From: Nocardioides carbamazepini
GTDB lineage: Bacteria; Actinomycetota; Actinomycetes; Propionibacteriales; Nocardioidaceae
Assembly: GCF_024614185.1 (NCBI RefSeq)
Contig: NZ_JAHTLF010000018.1
Location: 531,821 to 595,820, forward strand
Reading direction: 5' to 3'
Length of the DNA stretch: 64,000 bases
Shown piece after piece: positions 9,108 to 16,824 of this stretch (positions are counted from its first letter, which is position 1; each line of letters opens with the position of its first letter). Made by a program: the position numbers and the translations under genes. Below the pieces are notes generated by a model. It was given only the letters and a program-made list of their open reading frames with translations. It was not told where the DNA came from and ran no database searches.

Positions 9108-10601
9108 ATGCTGAGGCCCGCCCCACGTGACGTGCGTGTGTCGCGGGCCACGTACGTCGCCGCGCTGGTGGCGTTCGCTGCCTGGCTGCCGTTCCTCCGC
9201 ACGCCGCTGGCGTCCGACGCGGCCGGGTTCCTCGCCGTCGGGCAGCAGTGGGACGACGGGAGCTCGCTGTACGGCGACCACTGGGTCGACCGGCCGCCCC
9301 TGCTGATCTGGATCTTCCGCGTGACCGCCCGGCTCGGCCCGATCGGGCTCGGCGCCGACGGCGTGTCCGCGCCGGCGGTGATGGTGCTCGGCGGGGTGGC
9401 GAGCGCGGCGGTCGTCCTGCTCGCGGGACTGCTCGCCGCGCGGCTCGCGGCACCCGGCGCGCACTGGACGACCCGCGCCGTCCCGATCCTCGCCGCGGCG
9501 CTGCTGTCGAGCCCGCTCCTCGGCATGCCGGAGACCAACGGCGAGCTGCTCGCGGCGCCGTTCGTCATGCTCGGCGTCGTCGGCCTCGTCGCGGCCCTGC
9601 GGGCACCCGCCGGGCGTCGTCAGCTCCTGCTGGCGGCGGGTGCCGGCGCGGCGGCGATGGCAGCCGCGCTCGTCAAGCAGAACGTCGTGGACGCCTTCGT
9701 GTTCGCGCTCGTGCTGATCGTCCTGTGCCATGGTCGGGTGGCCGGCCTCGTCCGGCTCACGGCGGCCTTCGCGGCCGGCTCGATCGTCGTCCTGGCCGCG
9801 GCCCTCGCCTCCGCCGCCGAGCGCGGCACCTCCCCCACTGCCCTCTGGGAGGCCGTCGTGGTCTTCCGGCTCCGGGCCGGGGAGGTGATCGACACGTCGG
9901 CGAGCGACGCCACCTCGGAGCGGATGCTCCTGCTCGGGCTCGCCTTCGTCGCCAGCGGCGCGGCCACGCTCCTCGGCACGACGGTGGTCATCGCGGTCCG
10001 CGACACGCTGCGGGACGGACCGCGCGGCACTCCGCTCGCGGTGGCGGGGCTCGCCCTGGCCGGGTGGGAGCTGGTCGGCGTGGTGGCCGGCGGCAGCTAC
10101 TGGCTGCACTACCTGACCGGCCTCGTCCCGGGCATCGTGGTGCTGGCCTGCCTGGTCCGTCCCACCGCCCCGGTCCGCCAGGCGCTGGCCGCCTGTCTCG
10201 GCCTGACCCTGGTCGCGACCGCCGCGGCCTGGACCGAGCAGCTGGTCAACCCCGCCAATCCCGCCATCGCGACGGACGCCCGGATCGCGCACTACCTGCG
10301 CGACCACGCCACCCCCGGCGACGGCGTCGTGGTCGCCTTCGGCCGCCCCGACATCGTGGTGGGCAGCGGGCTGACCAGCCCGTACCCCCACCTGTGGAGC
10401 CTGCCCGTCCGGGTCCTCGACCCCGAGCTGACCGAACTGCGCGCGGTGCTGACCGGCCCGGACGCACCCCGCTGGGTCGTGGTGTCCGGCAAGAGCCTCG
10501 CCACCTGGGGCGTCGATGCGAGCGGGATCGAGGACTACTTCGTCCGGCACTACCGCGAGCAGGCGGCGTACGACGACTTCCACATCTGGCGGAGGCGATG
10601 A
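9108..10601 (+). CDS. Polytopic membrane protein, GT-C glycosyltransferase-like (family 39/PMT type)
   Basis: A 497-residue protein with about ten hydrophobic segments and a short soluble C-terminal domain. The first loop after membrane helix 1 contains S-D-A-A-G-F and the later D-R-P-P-L-L-I-W motif, typical of GT-C enzymes that use lipid-linked sugars. The natural acceptor is unknown. The ATG at 9108 is preferred over an in-frame ATG at 9087 because TAGCGT lies exactly 7 nt before it, the leaderless pattern seen elsewhere here. Single gene, divergent from the nitrite operon. Confidence 0.75.
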   Translation: MLRPAPRDVRVSRATYVAALVAFAAWLPFLRTPLASDAAGFLAVGQQWDDGSSLYGDHWVDRPPLLIWIFRVTARLGPIGLGADGVSAPAVMVLGGVASAAVVLLAGLLAARLAAPGAHWTTRAVPILAAALLSSPLLGMPETNGELLAAPFVMLGVVGLVAALRAPAGRRQLLLAAGAGAAAMAAALVKQNVVDAFVFALVLIVLCHGRVAGLVRLTAAFAAGSIVVLAAALASAAERGTSPTALWEAVVVFRLRAGEVIDTSASDATSERMLLLGLAFVASGAATLLGTTVVIAVRDTLRDGPRGTPLAVAGLALAGWELVGVVAGGSYWLHYLTGLVPGIVVLACLVRPTAPVRQALAACLGLTLVATAAAWTEQLVNPANPAIATDARIAHYLRDHATPGDGVVVAFGRPDIVVGSGLTSPYPHLWSLPVRVLDPELTELRAVLTGPDAPRWVVVSGKSLATWGVDASGIEDYFVRHYREQAAYDDFHIWRRR

Positions 10602-10716
10602 ACGCCCGGCGTCCGACGGTCACGGCGGAGCCAGGTCCTCGGACCACATGGGCCCGCGCGAAGACGCCGGACAGGCGACGACAGCGATCGGCGGATAGCT
10701 GCAGGCCGGATCGAAC

Positions 10717-10734
10717 CCGTCCGCGGCCGGACGG
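10717..10734 (+). other. Stem-loop downstream of the membrane protein gene
   Basis: CCGTCCG and CGGACGG pair across the loop CGGC, and flanking bases extend the stem imperfectly (GGATCGAAC with GGTTCGAAGTCC). It lies 115 nt after the stop at 10601 in a 244-bp gap without a gene. No T-run follows, so a terminator role is uncertain. Confidence 0.35.
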
Positions 10735-10845
10735 TGGTTCGAAGTCCGGGTCGTCTACCGGGAGGCGACTCCGGCATGGACGGCTCAGGCAACGATCAAG
10801 AACGCTTCTTCCTGCTGGTCACGTTGCGCCGCACGAGGTCAGACG

Positions 10846-11244
10846 TCAGCCGGAGTCGTCCGAGAAATAGTGCTTCCGACCGTCTCCGTCCACGACGAAC
10901 CAGCGTCCGCCCTGAACGTCTGGCTCGACGTCAGCGGGTAGCTCAGGTTCATCACCCGCCGCCCAGTCGTAGGTCCCGTCATAGATGAGGTACGGCTTAT
11001 GTCCTAGCGCGTCGAGCACCCGGCCTCGAATCGGGGTGGCGGACGGGTCACCCGTTCCGTAGATCGTGCTCACATAGTCGTCCCACTCCTCCGGCGTGAC
11101 CACGATCTCCGTTGTCGCGGGTGGTCCTTCCGATCCGCCCTTCGCCACAATCTTCAGCCCCAGGGGCGTCTCATGGACCTCGCCGAGTTGAGCGAGGTAG
11201 ACGTTCAGCCGGTCCCACAACTGTCGAACAGTCAGGTCCTCCAC
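10846..11244 (-). CDS. Hypothetical protein, possible immunity protein to a lost toxin
   Basis: A 132-residue soluble acidic protein without signal peptide or membrane segment. It starts M-E-D-L-T-V-R-Q-L-W and ends with a W-F-V-V-D-G-D-G-R-K strand. No family is recognised. It lies 43 nt after an open frame whose last ~45 residues look like a toxin C-terminus (11288-11527), the order and spacing of toxin-immunity pairs. Local GC is lower than in neighbours, a sign of transfer. The immunity role is inferred only from this layout. Confidence 0.6.
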   Translation of the reverse strand: MEDLTVRQLWDRLNVYLAQLGEVHETPLGLKIVAKGGSEGPPATTEIVVTPEEWDDYVSTIYGTGDPSATPIRGRVLDALGHKPYLIYDGTYDWAAGDEPELPADVEPDVQGGRWFVVDGDGRKHYFSDDSG

Positions 11245-11287
11245 GAGTGTCTCCTGTGCTCGGCGGTGCCTTCCAGCAGGGAACGCG

Positions 11288-11527
11288 TCACGGGTTGAAC
11301 AACAAGACGTTGCCTTGGCAGTACGCCGTCTTCCGCGGAAAGCTGGTCATGATCCTTACTCCAGTCTTCCCCAATAGCACGACGACGTACCGATCCTCGA
11401 CCGTGCCGTTGGGCGACCTGATCCCGAACTTCTTCTCGAAGCGGCGCTGAGCGGTTCTCCGTGGGTCGCGTCGGTCACATCGGGCTGAGGGCGAGGAATA
11501 CCCGCCGGGGCAGCGCCGTTGCGCCAT
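11288..11527 (-). pseudogene. Truncated C-terminal toxin-like fragment
   Basis: An open frame of at most 79 codons. The first ~30 residues look like noncoding high-GC translation, but the rest (from about F-E-K-K-F-G-I-R to V-R-I-M-T-S-F-P-R) has normal composition and ends in a strand like those closing many BECR-fold RNase toxin domains. No delivery domain exists upstream on this strand, because the frame abuts the promoter of the divergent MFS gene. It is read as the 3' end of a polymorphic toxin gene whose front was lost. The family assignment is tentative. Confidence 0.4.
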
Positions 11528-11531
11528 CTCG

Positions 11532-11551
11532 ATACCCCATAGGGGTATAGT
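11532..11551 (+). promoter_or_regulatory. CsoR/RcnR-type metal operator overlapping a -10 box
   Basis: ATACCCC and GGGGTAT form a perfect 7-bp inverted repeat around ATA (11532-11548), like operators of CsoR/RcnR (DUF156) metal or formaldehyde sensors. A good -10, TATAGT (11546-11551), overlaps its right edge, so a bound repressor would block the promoter of the MFS gene. No such regulator is encoded in this window. Confidence 0.55.
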
Positions 11552-11583
11552 CCGAGACTCGTACCGCCAGAAGGGAGACCGTG

Positions 11584-12912
11584 GTGAGCCTCTTCGCGAT
11601 CCGCGACTTTCGCCGCCTGTTCGCCGCCCAGATCATCGCGCTCTTCGGCACCGGGCTGGCGACCGTCGCCCTCGGCCTCCTCGCCTACGACCTCGCCGGA
11701 CGGGACGCCGGGGCGGTGCTGGGCACCGCGCTCACCATCAAGATGGTGCTCTACGTCGTCATCGCGCCGCTCGCGGCGGCGTTCGTCGACCGGCTCCCCC
11801 GGCGCCTCTTCCTCGCGCTCCTCGACCTGGTGCGCGCCGGCGTGGTGCTGGCCCTGCCCTTCGTCAGCGAGATCTGGCACATCTACGTGCTGATCGCGCT
11901 CCTGCAGTCGGCGTCCGCGGCGTTCACCCCGACCTTCCAGGCGGTCATCCCCGACATCGTCACCGAGGAGTCGCAGTACACGCGGGCGCTCTCCGCCTCG
12001 CAGGTCGCCTACACGATGGAGAGCCTGCTGAGCCCGGTGCTGGCGGCGGTGGCGCTGACCTTCATGTCCTTCGACCGGCTGTTCGTCGGCACCTCCCTGG
12101 GCTTCGCCGTCTCCGCCGTGCTCGTCGTGTCGACCACGATCCCGAACGCACGGCCGACGGACACCGCGAACGCCTGGGAGCGGGTCGCCTCGGGCATCCA
12201 GGCCTTCGTCCGCACGCCCCAGCTGCGCGGGGTCATGGCGCTGAACCTCGTCGTGGCCTCCGCCGGCGCGATCGTGGTGGTCAACACCGTCAACTACGTA
12301 CGCGACGTGCTGGGCGGCGGCCAGGCCGACGTGGCCTGGATGCTGGCCGCCTCGGGCGGTGGCACCCTCCTCGTCGCCGTGGCCCTGCCGCGGATCCTGG
12401 ACCGGGTCGCGGACCGCGCCGTGATGATGACCGGCTCGGCCGTCCTCGTCGCCGCCGTAGTGGCGGCGCTGGCGATGACGGCGGCGGAGCTGACCACGTG
12501 GTGGGTCACCGGCGCGATCTGGATCGCGGTCGGCGGCGGCATGGCGCTGGTCGTCACCCCGACCGGCCGGGTACTGCGCCGCTCGGCGGCCCCGGACGCG
12601 CTGCCCAAGCTCTTCGCCGCCCAGTTCTCGCTCTCGCACCTGGCCTGGCTGGTCACCTACCCGGTCGCCGGCTGGGTCGGCACCGGCGTCGGCCTGACCG
12701 CCGCCTGGTCGATCCTGCTGGTGCTGGCTGTCGGCGGCGCCGTCGCCGCGCGGCTCCTGTGGCCCCGCGCAGTCGTCGTACCCGAAGGGGTGCCGGGCGA
12801 GGTCGCGCCGCGGGAGCCGGCCCTGGTCGGCGCCGGCCGGGCGCGGGCGGAGACCGAGGCGGCCGAGGGCACCCTCGCCGCCGCCCAGTGCACCTGCGTG
12901 CGCCCAGTGTGA
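11584..12912 (+). CDS. MFS transporter, possible metal efflux
   Basis: A 442-residue major facilitator with twelve predicted helices; it opens F-A-I-R-D-F-R-R-L-F-A-A-Q, typical of MFS exporters, and has the D-R-L-P-R-R loop motif near residue 60. The C-terminal cytoplasmic tail ends in A-Q-C-T-C-V, a CxC pair that could bind metal. The CsoR/RcnR-like operator just upstream makes a metal ion a reasonable substrate, but this is inference. GTG at 11584 is chosen because AAGGGAG ends 6 nt before it; GTG at 11581 is the alternative. Confidence 0.85.
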   Translation: MSLFAIRDFRRLFAAQIIALFGTGLATVALGLLAYDLAGRDAGAVLGTALTIKMVLYVVIAPLAAAFVDRLPRRLFLALLDLVRAGVVLALPFVSEIWHIYVLIALLQSASAAFTPTFQAVIPDIVTEESQYTRALSASQVAYTMESLLSPVLAAVALTFMSFDRLFVGTSLGFAVSAVLVVSTTIPNARPTDTANAWERVASGIQAFVRTPQLRGVMALNLVVASAGAIVVVNTVNYVRDVLGGGQADVAWMLAASGGGTLLVAVALPRILDRVADRAVMMTGSAVLVAAVVAALAMTAAELTTWWVTGAIWIAVGGGMALVVTPTGRVLRRSAAPDALPKLFAAQFSLSHLAWLVTYPVAGWVGTGVGLTAAWSILLVLAVGGAVAARLLWPRAVVVPEGVPGEVAPREPALVGAGRARAETEAAEGTLAAAQCTCVRPV

Positions 12913-12929
12913 GCCGACCAGCGGGCCGC

Positions 12930-14669
12930 TCAGCCCCGGCGGAGCCGATAAGTGGCGGTGATGGCGTAGGGCTCGCCGTCGAGCGGAGTGAACGTCATCG
13001 TGACCGTCACCTTCAGCCTCGCGGCGCCCCCCTGTCGACGGGCCTTGACGAGCTTCACCCTCAGCTTCCGTTTGCCCGCCCGGTTCGGCTCGATCAGGAC
13101 CGAAGCGGCGCCAGGCGCGGCGAGATCGAGTGTGACCGGCTTGGTGAAGCGCCCGGCAGCGATCTCCAGCCGTCCGGCCGCGGGCAGGGTGACGCTGAGA
13201 GCCAGGCTGCCCTTCCGCTTGTTTTTCTCGCCTCGCGATGGCGGCACGAACCGGTTCGGCGGAGCCGTCGGCTCGAGGTAGGTGTATGTCAACTTCTCCA
13301 ACCCACCGACATCGGCGAAGAGTAGGGAGTCTCCGGCGACGGTCAAGGTGTACGGGTAGGAGCTGCCAGGACCTGGAACGCTGTCAACGACGAGCTCGGT
13401 TCCTGCGCTCGTGCCATCGGTGCGCCACAGCTCGGCGCCGTGCACCATCTCCTCGGAGCTCGCGAGGTAGAGGTGGCTTCCGAGCACCACCGAGTCGCTC
13501 AACCTGTAGCGCACGGCGGACTCCTCCTGTCCGTGCGGGATGATCCTGACGGTCCCAGCGCGGGTTCCGTCGGTCCTCCACAGTTCACCTCTCATCGACA
13601 GGGTGAAGAGCAGCTGATCACCGACTACGGCCTGCTGACTGACGACGGGCTTCGGGCCGTACCCCGGCTGGGCCTGGATGTCCTTGACTATGGTCGTACC
13701 CGTCGCCGTGCCATCGCTCTTCCACAGTTCCTCGCCGTGGGTTCCGTCGTCCGCGGTGACGTAGAGGACATCGCCGACCACGGCCATGGAGGCGCCGTTC
13801 GCCAAGGCAGAGCCGACGGGATTGATGTCCTTGACCATCACCGTGCCCTCCGGCGTGCCGTCACTCCTCCACAGCTCACGACCGTGGATCCCGTCATCCG
13901 CCGCCAGGTAGACCACGTCACCAACACAGGCAGTCACTGTTGGCGCGCCCGAGTCGGAGCCTGGGTTGATGTCCTTGACCATCACCGTGCCCTCCGGCGT
14001 TCCATCGGTACGCCAGAGCTCGTGGCCCGAGCCGTCCGGCTGGGCTCCGCCGTAAAACAACGCGTGCCGGGTCGGGAAGAGGAAGTTTGCGCCGTGCGAG
14101 TGCACCAGGACAGTCCCCTCTTCGGTCCCGTCGGTCTTCCACAAGTCGTAGCGGATACTCTGGGGCTGGTAGGCGAGGAAGTAGTACTCCCCACTGAACA
14201 CCGCGACGTCGTTGCCCTCCGGAACTCCGGCGCCGTCCGGGTTGATGTCCTTGACCAGCACTGTCCCGGCCTCGGTCCCGTCTGACCTCCACACCTCACG
14301 GCCGTGAACGCCGTCGTCGATGGTGAAGACCACGCCCTCCCCCAGGGCACGGAGGGACTTCAGACGATTGCGCGGTCGGCTGACGTTCGGTCCGATGTCT
14401 TTGACCATCACTGTCCCGGCCGTCGTGCCGTCCGTCTTCCACAACTCCTGACCATGGACGCCGTCGCTCCCCGCGAAATAGGTCCAGCCACCGACGGTCA
14501 CGGGTCGATTGAACTCACCGCCCCCCATCCAGAGGCCCGCTTTCAGCAGCGTGACCTCGGGCTTCGCCACGGTGGTGCTCGGCGCCGCAGGAGCGCTCCA
14601 TCCCGACACCAGCACACAGGCGACGAGGATCCCGACACCCGCACGCAACGAGGCCACACCAAATTTCAT
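12930..14669 (-). CDS. Secreted protein with ELWxTDGT repeats
   Basis: A 579-residue exported protein. Residues 1 to about 30 are a Sec signal peptide ending near A-P-A-A-P. The body has eight copies of an ~50-residue unit with the signature ELW(K/R)(T/S)DGT-xx-GT-xxVKDI, which predicts a beta-propeller-like domain. After about residue 470 a basic linker leads to a beta-rich C-terminal domain (residues 480-579, many Lys/Arg). No LPxTG motif is seen. Function is unknown; similar repeats occur in extracellular or surface proteins. GC is lower than in neighbours. It ends 17 bp from the convergent MFS gene. Confidence 0.8.
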   Translation of the reverse strand: MKFGVASLRAGVGILVACVLVSGWSAPAAPSTTVAKPEVTLLKAGLWMGGGEFNRPVTVGGWTYFAGSDGVHGQELWKTDGTTAGTVMVKDIGPNVSRPRNRLKSLRALGEGVVFTIDDGVHGREVWRSDGTEAGTVLVKDINPDGAGVPEGNDVAVFSGEYYFLAYQPQSIRYDLWKTDGTEEGTVLVHSHGANFLFPTRHALFYGGAQPDGSGHELWRTDGTPEGTVMVKDINPGSDSGAPTVTACVGDVVYLAADDGIHGRELWRSDGTPEGTVMVKDINPVGSALANGASMAVVGDVLYVTADDGTHGEELWKSDGTATGTTIVKDIQAQPGYGPKPVVSQQAVVGDQLLFTLSMRGELWRTDGTRAGTVRIIPHGQEESAVRYRLSDSVVLGSHLYLASSEEMVHGAELWRTDGTSAGTELVVDSVPGPGSSYPYTLTVAGDSLLFADVGGLEKLTYTYLEPTAPPNRFVPPSRGEKNKRKGSLALSVTLPAAGRLEIAAGRFTKPVTLDLAAPGAASVLIEPNRAGKRKLRVKLVKARRQGGAARLKVTVTMTFTPLDGEPYAITATYRLRRG

Positions 14670-14812
14670 GGGTCGAGGCTAGCTCGCGCGAGGTCTGTTC
14701 GGGCCGGATCGACGACGGTGTGAGCCCGTGGGCCCGGCGGCCGGACTCAGAGGTCCAGCCTCACAAGGAGGCGTTGCCTCCTGATGTCGTTCGCCGGATG
14801 GCGCAGGCGATC

Positions 14813-16582
14813 CTACTCGCCGACGAGTCGGTAGCTCTGCTTGCTGCTCCGCCTGGGGCGCGTTGGAGCGACGATCCCCCGCTCCTCCAGTTCGCGAAGC
14901 CGGCGAAGGACGGTCTGGTACCCCATCCCGAGGTGGGCGGCCATGCCACGCGATGTGGCGTGACCCGCCTGGATCGTTTGGACGATGACGTCGAGTTCGG
15001 CCTCAATTCCTTCGCGCTCCGCCGCATCGGATGGGTCGGCGGAGCCCTCGAGTCCCGGAAGCGAGATCTGGTCGACCTCCTCGATCAAGCGGTAGCTGGC
15101 GTAGCGCTTGCCGCCGGTCCGAACGGCGACGCCACGTGTGACGAGGTCCCTGACCGCGCGGCGAGCGTCGGTGTCGCTCACGCCCCAGGCGCGCAGCATT
15201 CCGACGCTGACGCGACCGGAGCTTCGCATGATGGCGAGAGCAAGGTGCTGCGCATCCGTGAGCCCCGGCAGCCCGAGGCTCGCAATCCACTCGATGGTCT
15301 GGGGCGCGAGCAGCGCGGTGCGGGGCACGGTGACCATCAGCCGCCCCGGCTCCGCGTCGAACTCGGGAGGCGACATTCCAGCCTTGCGGAGCGCCGCGAC
15401 CGCCGTGACCAGGCCTGACCCTCGGTTCTCGGCGATGGTCTCGGCCGGTCGGTCTGGGAGCGGGACATCGGCAAGCAGCTTCGCCAGCGTCGCGTTCCGC
15501 GACTTGGACTCGATTCGGGCCGCACCCAACTGATCGACGGTCACGCCACCGAAGAGGCCACCGGTGCTCTTGACGACCAACCGATCTGGGTACAGCTCGA
15601 TCTGCACCTGCGTGCCTCGGCTCTCTGGGCTGTAGTCGCGGTGCATGAGAGCGTTGGTGATCAGCTCGCGGATCACCTCGGTGGGGTAGTCGTAGCGATC
15701 CTCGCGACCGAGACCGCGGACGATGGCTGCCCGGCTCATGTTGCGACGGAGAACCGCAGTCACCTCGTGCAGGATCACGGGGAGCGGGCCGTCGACGGTC
15801 ACGTTCTCGAGGAATCGCTCGCCTTCGGGGCCCAGTTCGCCCATCCGGGTCGTGGGTAGAACGACCACTGATGCGAACAGCTGCGGGAAGAACTGCTGCG
15901 GATAGACACCGAGGCTCAGCAGACCCGCCAGTGTCAGTCGTGGCACCCCGTCGAGTTCCCGGACTGCGCCGAGTCTCTTGAGCGCCGTGACCGGCTCGAC
16001 GCCGTCGAAGGCACGAGGCGATCGATCGGCCGCATGGCGGAGCACCTGCTCGACAAGGCGGGGGTCGAGATCATCGATGGTTGCCTCCGCGACGATCTCC
16101 TGGTCGTGGGTCGGTTGCTCGCGGTTCGACAGGAGTTGGGTGACCTCGTAGCGGCTCAGTCTCCGATCACCGTCGCCGCCACGGATGAAGGAGCCGTTGT
16201 ATTCACCGCGGTCGGTGATGAAGCACGGTTTGTCGACCGGGTCGAGCTCCTCGATGTCGAGGCGGACGACCTGAGCGCCCTCGAAGTCGATGACCTCGAT
16301 TGCCGTGCGGATCGGCGGTGACATCTTCTGATGACACACGTCGGCCAGAGCGTCCCGGATCCTGGATGCGTCGAAGCCAGTGGCCGGCCGAAAGCCATCT
16401 TCATCGAGTCCGAGCAGAAGGGTTCCACCGTCGCCGTTGGCGAAGGCACTCAGCGTTTCCCCGACGGTCTTCGGCAGCCCCTTGGCCGCAGCTTTGACCT
16501 CGATCTCCGTCGGCTCCAGCCCAAGGCGGCGGAGTCGCTCGACCATGGCATCCACGTTCGACTCTGACACTCTCTTCCCCAA
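14813..16582 (-). CDS. AlbA/Schlafen-like ATP-binding transcriptional regulator (RecG-like C-terminal family)
   Basis: A 589-residue protein. The N-terminal AlbA_2 (Schlafen-like) domain has E-V-K-A-A and N-G-D-G-G-T-L-L-L-G-L (residues 25-60). A GHKL-like ATPase segment follows with E-L-I-T-N-A-L-M-H-R-D-Y at about 300 and a G-S-G-L motif near 385. Two winged-helix regions end the protein (about 430-490 and 535-585). Such proteins are usually annotated as putative transcriptional regulators and occur often in mobile or defence-related regions. Start is TTG at 16582 or GTG at 16570, the latter with GGGGAAGA just before it. The start region is full of 10-bp-spaced ACTCT repeats, suggesting autoregulation. 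Confidence 0.8.
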   Translation of the reverse strand: MGKRVSESNVDAMVERLRRLGLEPTEIEVKAAAKGLPKTVGETLSAFANGDGGTLLLGLDEDGFRPATGFDASRIRDALADVCHQKMSPPIRTAIEVIDFEGAQVVRLDIEELDPVDKPCFITDRGEYNGSFIRGGDGDRRLSRYEVTQLLSNREQPTHDQEIVAEATIDDLDPRLVEQVLRHAADRSPRAFDGVEPVTALKRLGAVRELDGVPRLTLAGLLSLGVYPQQFFPQLFASVVVLPTTRMGELGPEGERFLENVTVDGPLPVILHEVTAVLRRNMSRAAIVRGLGREDRYDYPTEVIRELITNALMHRDYSPESRGTQVQIELYPDRLVVKSTGGLFGGVTVDQLGAARIESKSRNATLAKLLADVPLPDRPAETIAENRGSGLVTAVAALRKAGMSPPEFDAEPGRLMVTVPRTALLAPQTIEWIASLGLPGLTDAQHLALAIMRSSGRVSVGMLRAWGVSDTDARRAVRDLVTRGVAVRTGGKRYASYRLIEEVDQISLPGLEGSADPSDAAEREGIEAELDVIVQTIQAGHATSRGMAAHLGMGYQTVLRRLRELEERGIVAPTRPRRSSKQSYRLVGE

Positions 16583-16667
16583 CTCTCTCAGACTCTATCT
16601 AACTCTATCAGGGCCAGCCTTGTTGGGAGAGAGCTTGCGATCGAGTGGCAGTCAGAGTGTCGGAGTC
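16560..16667. repeat. ACTCT iterons and flanking inverted repeat at the AlbA-like gene promoter
   Basis: ACTCT starts at 16561, 16569, 16582, 16592 and 16602; the last three are spaced 10 bp, one helical turn. In addition GACTCTGACACTCT (16560-16573) and AGAGTGTCGGAGTC (16654-16667) are inverted copies with 13 of 14 positions matching. The repeats cover the start codon and promoter of the gene at 14813-16582, whose product has winged helices. Confidence 0.6.
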
Positions 16668-16824
16668 ATGGCTTGCGTCATCAGGTCAGCTGCTGCCGCC
16701 AGCGTCCGATCGATCCACTTCGGCCACAGGTGGCCGTCGCCAACGGTGAGCAGCCAGGTCCGGCCGCGGATGCTCGGGCAGGTACTTCACGATGTGAGAT
16801 CGCAGCATCTCCACGAGGCCGCCG
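16583..16824. other. Intergenic segment, possible gene remnant
   Basis: No complete gene fits this 242-bp gap. On the minus strand a stop-bounded stretch of about 45 codons just after nasA translates to a normal-looking tail containing T-W-L-L-T-V-G-D-G-H-L-W-P-K-W. It could be the end of a decayed gene, but the evidence is weak. The right part of the repeat system of the AlbA-like promoter also lies here. Confidence 0.25.

Noticed and set aside
10700-10760. tRNA-like T-arm sequence (GGTTCGAA) after the membrane protein gene
   Set aside because: No acceptor, D or anticodon stems could be paired around it; it is part of a simple inverted repeat.
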